Positions 57,718 to 64,000 of a DNA stretch of 64,000 bases are shown here, in pieces. This DNA comes from DATHBD01 sp035296325. GTDB taxonomy: Bacteria > Actinomycetota > Actinomycetes > Mycobacteriales > Micromonosporaceae. Positions within the stretch are counted from its first letter, which is position 1, and every line of letters begins with the position of its first letter. The notes under the pieces were generated by a model. That model had not been told where the DNA came from. It made no database searches and saw only the letters and a list, made by a program, of their open reading frames with translations. Location of the stretch: assembly GCA_035296325.1 (NCBI GenBank), contig DATHBD010000023.1:1-64000 (forward strand). Direction: 5' to 3'. Both the position numbers and the translations under genes were made by a program.

Positions 57718-59955
57718 TCAGTCCGCGCCGTAGGTGAGCAGCAGGCGGTCGTACTCGGCCCGGGTCACCGGCAGGACGGTGCCGTGGCGGGGGCTGGGTG
57801 GCAGCACGTAGTCGGTGGACGGGGTCCACGTTCCGGAGTCGAGATCCGTCGACTCGAACGGCACGTACCCTCGGCCGCCGTGCTCGTCGATGAACAGATA
57901 CCACTTCTCCTCGGTGTTGGATTTGACGACGGCCGGGCCTTCGCCGTGGCTGATCGTTCCCATGCCCAGGCACTCCGCGATCAGCTCCCACGCCGGGTTC
58001 AGCAGCGTGGTCGACTTCTCCACCATGGGGAATTTGCCGCACGGGGTCGCCGGTGTGTTGTCCCGCTCGTCCTTGGTGAATCGGTAGTAGGTGCCGCCGT
58101 GCTCGATCACCGTCGAGTCGATCACGTCGTGGCCGGGGTCGATCCAGACCTGAGGCTCGCTGAACGTCACGAAGTCGCGGGTGGTGGCGTACATCATTCG
58201 GTTGTAGGAGGGCCCGGTGTGGGCGGCGTTGTCGTACAGCCGCGACGCCCAGAAGACGACGTACGCGCCGAGCGTCCGGTCGTAGTACGCCTCGGGCGCC
58301 CACGTGTTCCCGGCGGACTCGGGCGAGACGGTGACGAGTCGCTGGTCCGTCCAGTTCACCAGGTCAGTTGACTCCCAAACCATGATCGCCCGACTGCCGG
58401 TGCGCTGGGCGGCGTTCCAGTCCCAGTTACCGTTGATCTTCAGGTCGGTCGCGATCTGGTAGAACTTGTCGCCCTCCGGCGACCGGATGATGAACGGATC
58501 GCGTAGGCCCTCCTCGCCCAGCGTCGAGGTCAGGGTCGGCCGGCCGCCGTTGAGTTCGCGCCAGTGCAGTGGGTCGTTGCCTTGGCTCAGCGCGAAGTAA
58601 ACCTGCTCACCGTTGGCGGTGCCCTCACCGGTGAAATAGCTGAAAAGGTAGCCGGTGAGGTCCTGGCGCTCCGGCAGCTCCCGCACCGTGGTGGTGAAGG
58701 TCCGCGTGGCTTCCGCTCCGTTCAGGGAGACCTTGGCGTGCAGCACCACCGTGACGCTGCCAGCACCCGCCGCGGGTCGCTGTACCACGCCGGACGGCGA
58801 GATCACCGAGGGACGGTCGGACAACCAGGTCACCGTCGTACCATCCGGCCCCGTCGTCGGCAGGTGCAGATTGCCCCGGACGTCGGATGGCTTGTGCACC
58901 CGCAGCGCCGCCGCCGCCCGGTTGACCATCTGGGAGTCATTGAACTCGGCAAGCACTGTCACGGGGAACACCTTCGACTCGCGGGCCTCGCCCAGGGCCA
59001 GGTTGGCGGTGAGCGTGATCCTGGCATCCGGTCGGCCGAGCGCCGGTCGCTGGACCGTGCCGTCCGGCGCGACTACCGAGGGATCGCTGCTGGTCCAGGT
59101 GATCACGGAGCCGTTCCGGCCGGACCGGGGCAGCGGCAGGTTTGCCGTGACGCCCATGGTCTCACCCAGGGTGAGCTCCGCCCGGTCCAGCGCGACGCTG
59201 CTTATCGCGGCGCGGAGCCCGAGTCGGCCGACCTCTTCCGCGCCGAGGGCCCGGTCGTAGATCCGGAAGTCCCGCATTCGGCCCAGGAACAGTCTGTCAT
59301 TGGCGTAGACCGAGCGGCCGAGGTAGTTCGCGGTCGTTGTGCCGTTCCCGAGATCGCCGGGCCGGATCGTCACCGCCGCGTTGCGGCCCACTTCGACGCC
59401 GTCCTCGTAGAGCACCGCCGTGCCGTCGGTCAGCGTGTAGGCCAGGTGCTTCCAGGTCCCCCGCGCCAGGTTGTGGCCGACCGCGGGCCGGGTGTTCTGC
59501 TCGGTGGACCAGTTGCCGGTGGCGATGGCTGTGCGGTAGTCGTTACCCGTCGTGAAGAGGTACCCGTCGCCGGCTCCGGCGGTGGTGTTACCGAGACCGT
59601 AGATGAAGTACGGGCCGGGCTGCGCCGGGTCGACGAAAACCTCCAGGCCGACCGTGATGGAGGCCATCCCGGCCAGCACGTCGTCCGGCAGTTTGACGGA
59701 GGTGTCGGTGCCGTTGAACCCGAGGCCTTCTCCGCCGGTCCAGTCGGCCACGCCGTTCAGCACGCCGTGCCGGCCACGCCCCGAGGAGTCCTCCACCACC
59801 GTCCCGACCGCCCCGTCCAGCCCGTACCGCAGCACCAGGCCGTCGGTGATCTCAGCCGCGGACGCCCCGCTCGCAGGGGCCACCGCGGCGAGCCCGGCCA
59901 CCACCGTCAACGTCGCCGTCACAGCGGCGCGGGACACAAGCCTGCTACGGGACAT
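57718..59955 (-). CDS. Secreted family 43 glycoside hydrolase with LamG and Ig-like domains
   Basis: A 745-residue exported enzyme. It has a signal peptide (1-34, ASA-AE), a LamG/concanavalin-like domain (about 38-230), two bacterial Ig-like domains (about 240-330 and 335-435) and a five-bladed GH43 domain (about 440-745). In GH43, GLRDPFIIRS supplies the catalytic base Asp and SHGEGPAVV the acid Glu. Such enzymes cut arabinan, xylan side chains or related plant polymers. ATG 59955 has GGAGG 7 nt upstream. Confidence 0.87.
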   Translation of the reverse strand: MSRSRLVSRAAVTATLTVVAGLAAVAPASGASAAEITDGLVLRYGLDGAVGTVVEDSSGRGRHGVLNGVADWTGGEGLGFNGTDTSVKLPDDVLAGMASITVGLEVFVDPAQPGPYFIYGLGNTTAGAGDGYLFTTGNDYRTAIATGNWSTEQNTRPAVGHNLARGTWKHLAYTLTDGTAVLYEDGVEVGRNAAVTIRPGDLGNGTTTANYLGRSVYANDRLFLGRMRDFRIYDRALGAEEVGRLGLRAAISSVALDRAELTLGETMGVTANLPLPRSGRNGSVITWTSSDPSVVAPDGTVQRPALGRPDARITLTANLALGEARESKVFPVTVLAEFNDSQMVNRAAAALRVHKPSDVRGNLHLPTTGPDGTTVTWLSDRPSVISPSGVVQRPAAGAGSVTVVLHAKVSLNGAEATRTFTTTVRELPERQDLTGYLFSYFTGEGTANGEQVYFALSQGNDPLHWRELNGGRPTLTSTLGEEGLRDPFIIRSPEGDKFYQIATDLKINGNWDWNAAQRTGSRAIMVWESTDLVNWTDQRLVTVSPESAGNTWAPEAYYDRTLGAYVVFWASRLYDNAAHTGPSYNRMMYATTRDFVTFSEPQVWIDPGHDVIDSTVIEHGGTYYRFTKDERDNTPATPCGKFPMVEKSTTLLNPAWELIAECLGMGTISHGEGPAVVKSNTEEKWYLFIDEHGGRGYVPFESTDLDSGTWTPSTDYVLPPSPRHGTVLPVTRAEYDRLLLTYGAD

Positions 59956-60079
59956 CGGGGTGCCTCCGATACTCGGGCATCGTCTCCGGTCACTATGACA
60001 CCGGTCCGGACCGGCCCGCACGCCGGCGACGGTTCGGACCGCACCAGACTGCTTAGGTGACCAGTCCCCGTCCGGCCGG

Positions 60080-60571
60080 TCAGGACTCGGCGGAGCGGTG
60101 CCGCAGGTCCGGCAGGAGGACGTCCACGGCGGTCAGGTCGTACACCCGGCGCACTCCGGTGACCTGCGCGCCCGACACCTCGAGGAACTCGGCGAGGCGG
60201 ATGGTGCCGGCTGGCTCCCGGGTACGGCAGTCATAGAGCAGCGCGGCGCGGTCGGCGCCGGCCGTCAGGGAGAGCAGCGCGACGGATTCCAGGCGCTGCG
60301 CCAGTCGCTGCAGCAGGTCGAGCAGGTGGTCCCGACCCAGTGGCCAGCCGAGGTTGGACTCCACGGTCGCGTCGGTGGCGAGGATGGTGCGGACGCTGTC
60401 CAGGTCGCCCGTGGTCCAGGCGCTGACCCAGTCGCGGGCCACCCGTCCGGCGGTGTCGGCTTGCCGGCGGCTCCCGGGTCCACCGGCACCGGCCGGCGCG
60501 GTTGTCGCGCTGGACCGGGCTTCGGAGCCGGGCGCGGTTGCCTCGGACGGGACCGTCTCATTGGCGCGCAT
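60080..60571 (-). CDS. SnoaL/NTF2-like protein
   Basis: A 163-residue protein. After a 40-residue Ala/Pro/Ser-rich lead it has a SnoaL-like fold (DWVSAWTTGDLDSVRTILAT and AEFLEVSGAQVTGVRRVYD). The family includes small isomerases, hydrolases and binding proteins; no catalytic residues can be assigned. ATG 60571 has no strong ribosome site. Function unknown. Confidence 0.75.
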   Translation of the reverse strand: MRANETVPSEATAPGSEARSSATTAPAGAGGPGSRRQADTAGRVARDWVSAWTTGDLDSVRTILATDATVESNLGWPLGRDHLLDLLQRLAQRLESVALLSLTAGADRAALLYDCRTREPAGTIRLAEFLEVSGAQVTGVRRVYDLTAVDVLLPDLRHRSAES

Positions 60572-60656
60572 AGTCGCATCTTGCCAGTTCGTCGGCGGTC
60601 TGGCCGGATGTCCGGCGGTTCGCCCACCCGGGCGGGCACCGGCGTCGCCGAACGCA

Positions 60657-60690
60657 ACCGGCGCCGGCCCCCAAGGGGACCGGCGCCGGT
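60657..60690 (-). terminator. Terminator after the DUF2334 gene
   Basis: ACCGGCGCCGG with CCGGCGCCGGT (11 bp), continued inside by CCCC/GGGG with one mismatch and an AA loop. It begins 19 nt past the stop at 60710. Confidence 0.8.
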
Positions 60691-60709
60691 GACCGAAGTT
60701 GCGTGAGAC

Positions 60710-62620
60710 TTACCGCAGCATCGCCGCGGCCGGGACGAAGGTGTACCCGAGGCCCTGGATGCCCTCGATGGTGGTCTTCAGGTGGGCCGTGCCGAGGTAC
60801 GGGTGGTAGAAGAGGCTGGCCGTGCCGTCCCGGACGATGAGGTTGCGCCTGGCCGATGCGATGAGGTCGGCCGGCAGGCGCGCCGGGTGCGTGTTGAACG
60901 CGTCGGGCTCGACGTTGCCGATGTTCTCCGGGACGACGGCGGTGCCGTAGATGTCGCGGACGGTGTACGGGAAGAACTGGCCGGTGACCCTGGTGTAGTC
61001 CGGCTTGGTGTTGCTGAACGAGCCGGGGAAGTACAGGCCGCGCTCGTAGCGGGTGGTGAACTTCGCCGCGACGGCTTTGTAGTCGACGACGCTGGCGGCG
61101 TAGTGCGGGAACTCGAAGATCGTCGGTGCGCTCAGTCCGGCGGCGGTGAACTCGCGGAACGAGGCGTTGATCCGGTCGGTCGCCCAGGCGGGAGAGTCCT
61201 TGGCCACCGGTCCGTCGTAGATGACCCGGTCGTTCGCGTCGACGTGCGCCGCGTAGAACTCGAAGTCGTTGCCGCTCGCGCCGTCGTACGGGTTGTTCAC
61301 TGCCTCGTACTGGTGGGTGTAGCCGTGCATCAGCAGCGTGCCGCCGCGGGACTGCATGTACTTCAGCGCGCTGACCACCTTCGGCCGCTGGCGCAGGGTG
61401 TAGTCCTCGCCGATGCCGCCGTTGTAGGCGCCCTTCGGGTCGCGGTAGCGCGGGTAGACGGCCACCGTGAACGGGACCTTCCGGCTGTACAGGTAGTCGG
61501 TGATGGCGCGCAGCTCGGCCGGGTCGGCGTCCGGGCCGACGTCCTCGATGCGGACCAGCGCCCGGTGCCGGGTCACGGCGGCGGGGGCCAGCACGTCGTA
61601 GAGCATGTCGGCGAAGGCCAGGTACCGGTCGTCGTGGGTGACGTAGGAGAACGGCATCTCGCCGAGGTAGGTCAGGTTGCCGGAGCGAACCGCCCACGGG
61701 AAGGTGGTGCCGTCCGGGCGGACCGCGGTGCCGACGGCCTTCGCCTTGGCCGGGTCGTAGATGACCGTATCCATGATCCCGGACTTGTTCTGGGTGTCGC
61801 GGGTCAGGGCGGTGCCCCGGTAGTTGACCGTTGCGACGTCGGAGACGTCGAAGCCCTTCCAGGTGTAGCCGTACTGCGTCGCGAAGTCGGCGCGGCGCGC
61901 GGTCAGCTGCCAGATGTTGTCGTACATCCAGACGACCGGCTTGGTCGTGGTCGCCACGTCGTCGAGGAACGCGACGGGCACCGGCTCGTCGTAGGTCGAG
62001 CCGACGTAGATGACGGCGCTGAACGAGGCGATCTCGTTGGCGGTGTACTGGCCGACCGGGTGGGCCACCCAGGAGCCGAAGTGCGACACGAGGTTCGCGG
62101 CCTGCATGCCGTACGCCTCACCGAGCCAGCCGTACGGGCCGGTGTTGTCGTAGACGACAAGCGTCTTGGCGGTGCCGGCGCCGGGAGCCGCGGCGCCCTT
62201 GGCGGCGGTTGCGGGGACCACGCCGGGTGCCGGCGCGACCTCCGCCGCGGTGACCATGGCCGCGGTCGGGGTGTCGGCCGTGCTGAACGACGCCGTACTG
62301 AACGATGCCCGCTGGGTGGGTGCCTTGCCGCTGCGCGGAGCACGCGTGGTCGCCCCTCCGCCGGCGACCACGCGCTCGGCAGGGCGCAGCTGCGTCGGCC
62401 TTGGCGGAGCCGGAAGGCGGCTGTCCGCGGCGCCGTGCGGGGCGTGGTTGTCGGCGTGGCCGTGGCCGTGCGACTTCGTGCTGGCGGCGTCGGCTGACCC
62501 CAGTGGGGTGCCGAGCACGGCGATGGCGGCCAGGACCGCGGTCGATGTGGCGATGACCGCGGCGCGGCGGAGCAGGTCGGATCGTGCCGGGGCATGGGGT
62601 ACCGGGAACACTGATGTCAT
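60710..62620 (-). CDS. Exported DUF2334 polysaccharide-deacetylase-like protein
   Basis: A 636-residue exported protein. It has a signal anchor (about 15-45), a His/Pro/Ala-rich linker (to about 150), a Rossmann-like domain beginning TLVVYDNTGPYGWLGEAYG and a DUF2334 domain (about 355-630). The deacetylase-like metal residues are visible as RIEDVGPDADP (Asp), MHGYTHQYE (His-x3-His) and FEFPHYAAS. DUF2334 proteins belong to the carbohydrate esterase 4 fold and are found in exopolysaccharide clusters. ATG 62620 has GAGG 8 nt upstream. It lies 50 bp after the epimerase gene, on the same strand. Confidence 0.87.
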   Translation of the reverse strand: MTSVFPVPHAPARSDLLRRAAVIATSTAVLAAIAVLGTPLGSADAASTKSHGHGHADNHAPHGAADSRLPAPPRPTQLRPAERVVAGGGATTRAPRSGKAPTQRASFSTASFSTADTPTAAMVTAAEVAPAPGVVPATAAKGAAAPGAGTAKTLVVYDNTGPYGWLGEAYGMQAANLVSHFGSWVAHPVGQYTANEIASFSAVIYVGSTYDEPVPVAFLDDVATTTKPVVWMYDNIWQLTARRADFATQYGYTWKGFDVSDVATVNYRGTALTRDTQNKSGIMDTVIYDPAKAKAVGTAVRPDGTTFPWAVRSGNLTYLGEMPFSYVTHDDRYLAFADMLYDVLAPAAVTRHRALVRIEDVGPDADPAELRAITDYLYSRKVPFTVAVYPRYRDPKGAYNGGIGEDYTLRQRPKVVSALKYMQSRGGTLLMHGYTHQYEAVNNPYDGASGNDFEFYAAHVDANDRVIYDGPVAKDSPAWATDRINASFREFTAAGLSAPTIFEFPHYAASVVDYKAVAAKFTTRYERGLYFPGSFSNTKPDYTRVTGQFFPYTVRDIYGTAVVPENIGNVEPDAFNTHPARLPADLIASARRNLIVRDGTASLFYHPYLGTAHLKTTIEGIQGLGYTFVPAAAMLR

Positions 62621-62670
62621 CGGGGTGGCCTCTACAGCTGGAAGGGGAGGGGGCGAGGGCGAACGTTGCT

Positions 62671-63852
62671 TCAGCGGACGGCGACGGCCGGCATGGGTGC
62701 GGGGTACTCGGCGAGGCCGAGCAGGGCGGTGACGGCCTGGTCGGTGCGGCGGGAGGCGAGCCCGTCGCCGTACGGGTTGCCGGCGGCGGTCATCGCGTCG
62801 CGCAGCAACCGGTCGTCGAGCAGTCGGGACGCCTCCTTGACGATCAGTTCGGCGTCGGTGCCGACCAGCTTGGCGCAGCCGGCCCGCAGCGACTCGACCC
62901 GCTCGGTGACGTCGCGCAACACCAGCGCGGGAACGCCGAAGGAGGGCGCCTCCTCCTGGATGCCACCGGAGTCGGTGAGGACGAGATAGGCACTCGACAG
63001 CAGGCGGGCCAGGGCCGGGTACGGCTGCGGGTCGGTGATGGTCACCCGGACCAGGCCGGCCAGGCCAGCTTCGATCTGGCTGCGAACTGCGGGGTTGGGG
63101 TGGCTGGGCAGTACCACGTGCACATCGGGGTAGGTGTCGATGATGGTGCGGACGGCGGACAGGATCCGGTCCAGCGGCTCGCCCCACGACTCGCGCCGGT
63201 GCGCGGTGACCAGGACCAGGCGACCGCCGCTGTGCTGGGCGGCGGCCACCGCGGCGGCGACCCGCCCGTCGTCGAACGGCAGCTCCTGTGCGGCGACGTG
63301 CAACGCCGCGTCCACCACGGTGTTGCCGGTGACCAGCACCTGGCTCGGTGACACGTTCTCGGTGAGCAGGTTCTGCGCGGCCAACGCCGTGGGCGCGAGG
63401 TGGAGCTGGGCGAGCTGACCGACGAGGCGGCGGTTGCCCTCCTCCGGGAACGGCGAGTCCAGGTCACCGGAGCGCAGCCCGGCCTCCAGGTGCACGACCG
63501 GGATCCGGCGCCAGAACGCGGCCATCGCGCCGGCCAGTGTCGTGGTGGTGTCGCCCTGGACGATCACCGCGGCCGGCTTGCGCTCGGCGAAGAGCTGGTC
63601 GAGCTGGCGCACCATCTCGGTCATCAGCTCGGCCTGCTCGCCGGTGAGTCGCTCGACCGGCAGCGACACGTCCGGTACCAGGTCGAACGCGGCCAGCGCC
63701 TGGGCCACCATGGTCGGGTGCTGGCCACTGGCGACGATCACCGGCCGGAGGTTCCCGGCGGCGCGCATGGCGAGCACCACCGGGGCGATCTTGATGGCCT
63801 CCGGTCGGGTGCCGGCGACGAGGTGGACCTCGGGGAGGGGGGACGTCTGCAC
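62671..63852 (-). CDS. wecB: UDP-N-acetylglucosamine 2-epimerase (non-hydrolysing)
   Basis: A 393-residue enzyme that interconverts UDP-GlcNAc and UDP-ManNAc. It has the GT-B fold with GTRPEAIKIAPV at the N-terminus, VQGDTTTTLAGA, HLEAGLRSGD, TAHRRESWGEP and TDSGGIQEEAPSFGVP, the complete set of family motifs including the catalytic Glu and His. GTG 63852 is the likely start, with AGAGG upstream. It supplies ManNAc units for a surface polysaccharide; the neighbouring deacetylase-like gene fits this role. Confidence 0.92.
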   Translation of the reverse strand: MQTSPLPEVHLVAGTRPEAIKIAPVVLAMRAAGNLRPVIVASGQHPTMVAQALAAFDLVPDVSLPVERLTGEQAELMTEMVRQLDQLFAERKPAAVIVQGDTTTTLAGAMAAFWRRIPVVHLEAGLRSGDLDSPFPEEGNRRLVGQLAQLHLAPTALAAQNLLTENVSPSQVLVTGNTVVDAALHVAAQELPFDDGRVAAAVAAAQHSGGRLVLVTAHRRESWGEPLDRILSAVRTIIDTYPDVHVVLPSHPNPAVRSQIEAGLAGLVRVTITDPQPYPALARLLSSAYLVLTDSGGIQEEAPSFGVPALVLRDVTERVESLRAGCAKLVGTDAELIVKEASRLLDDRLLRDAMTAAGNPYGDGLASRRTDQAVTALLGLAEYPAPMPAVAVR

Positions 63853-63938
63853 GATGCCTCTGCTTTCGCGGTTTGAGGCGTCCGTGCCCCCGATGTGGTG
63901 GCCGCGTCCATGCGGCGTGGTACGTGGAAGGGGAGTGC

Positions 63939-64000
63939 TCAGGCGGCGGCGTACCGGTGCCGGCCGACCCGCAGGTCCTGCAGTGGAACCGGGGCCACGA
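63939..64000 (-). CDS. 3' end of a gene that continues past the window (partial)
   Basis: Minus-strand frame with stop at 63939-63941; the visible last 19 residues read VAPVPLQDLRVGRHRYAAA. The gene is on the same strand as the epimerase and 86 bp upstream of it. Too short to identify; a polysaccharide gene would fit the context. Confidence 0.5.
   Translation of the reverse strand, partial: VAPVPLQDLRVGRHRYAAA

Overview
The window is very GC-rich with strong G/C third-position bias, frequent GTG/TTG starts and tightly packed, often overlapping genes. It holds actinobacterial marker families: an S-(hydroxymethyl)mycothiol dehydrogenase, an SSI-type protease inhibitor, a SigB/SigF-type sigma factor, DUF1707, DUF5709, DUF2795 and holin-X proteins, and ALF-repeat secreted proteins. 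I infer an actinobacterium, most likely of the Micromonosporaceae; the family-level call is inference. I saw no tRNA, rRNA, CRISPR array or intact insertion sequence.

Layout. 0-1.4 kb: the 3' end of an unknown gene abuts a 5'-truncated, frameshifted glycoside hydrolase with a lectin tail. 1.5-10.5 kb: housekeeping and signalling genes (SpoU methyltransferase, a metallopeptidase-like secreted protein, a PolA-like polymerase, a Nudix hydrolase, a DUF1707 protein, a NarL-type two-component pair, a P-loop kinase and a regulator with two LuxR-type HTH domains). 10.5-19.8 kb: a minus-strand envelope cluster (TPR/FN3 protein, FN3/SH3-like protein, MoxR ATPase, DUF58, TgpA-like transglutaminase with Ser in place of Cys, GNAT), mostly translationally coupled.

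20-27 kb: a stress block with hemerythrin and ChaB proteins sharing one C-terminal motif, a SigB/SigF sigma factor, small stress-type proteins, RecQ, a radical SAM enzyme and a DUF2231 membrane protein. Several GTTT-N15/16-GGGTAT/C promoter boxes on both strands suggest a local general-stress regulon. 26.8-40.3 kb: mycothiol-dependent formaldehyde detoxification, PhoX phosphatase, glycosyltransferases, an SSI inhibitor, two BrkB/YihY membrane proteins, a stand-alone receiver, an OmpR-type two-component pair and a Xi-class GST. 40.3-43.5 kb: a LacI regulator divergent from an oxidoreductase/TIM-barrel isomerase operon, with a LacI-like palindrome in between.

43.6-49.7 kb: a membrane Ser/Thr kinase with a collagen-like extracellular stretch, a three-gene operon with LEA-like 11-residue repeats, a DUF72 protein followed by an unlisted 43-residue membrane protein, a hairpin-rich non-coding stretch, an SGNH hydrolase and a small membrane protein. 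49.8-54.95 kb is the most striking locus: two Crp-like palindromes, a secreted protein of unknown function, a 1306-residue secreted ALF-repeat/Ala-rich protein ending in a TNT-like (NAD+ glycohydrolase) toxin domain, and a translationally coupled probable immunity gene, closed by a strong terminator. 55-64 kb: a serine hydrolase, an MFS transporter, a LamG/Ig-like/GH43 enzyme, a SnoaL-like protein, a DUF2334 deacetylase-like protein and a UDP-GlcNAc 2-epimerase, probably the edge of a surface-polysaccharide region that continues past the window.
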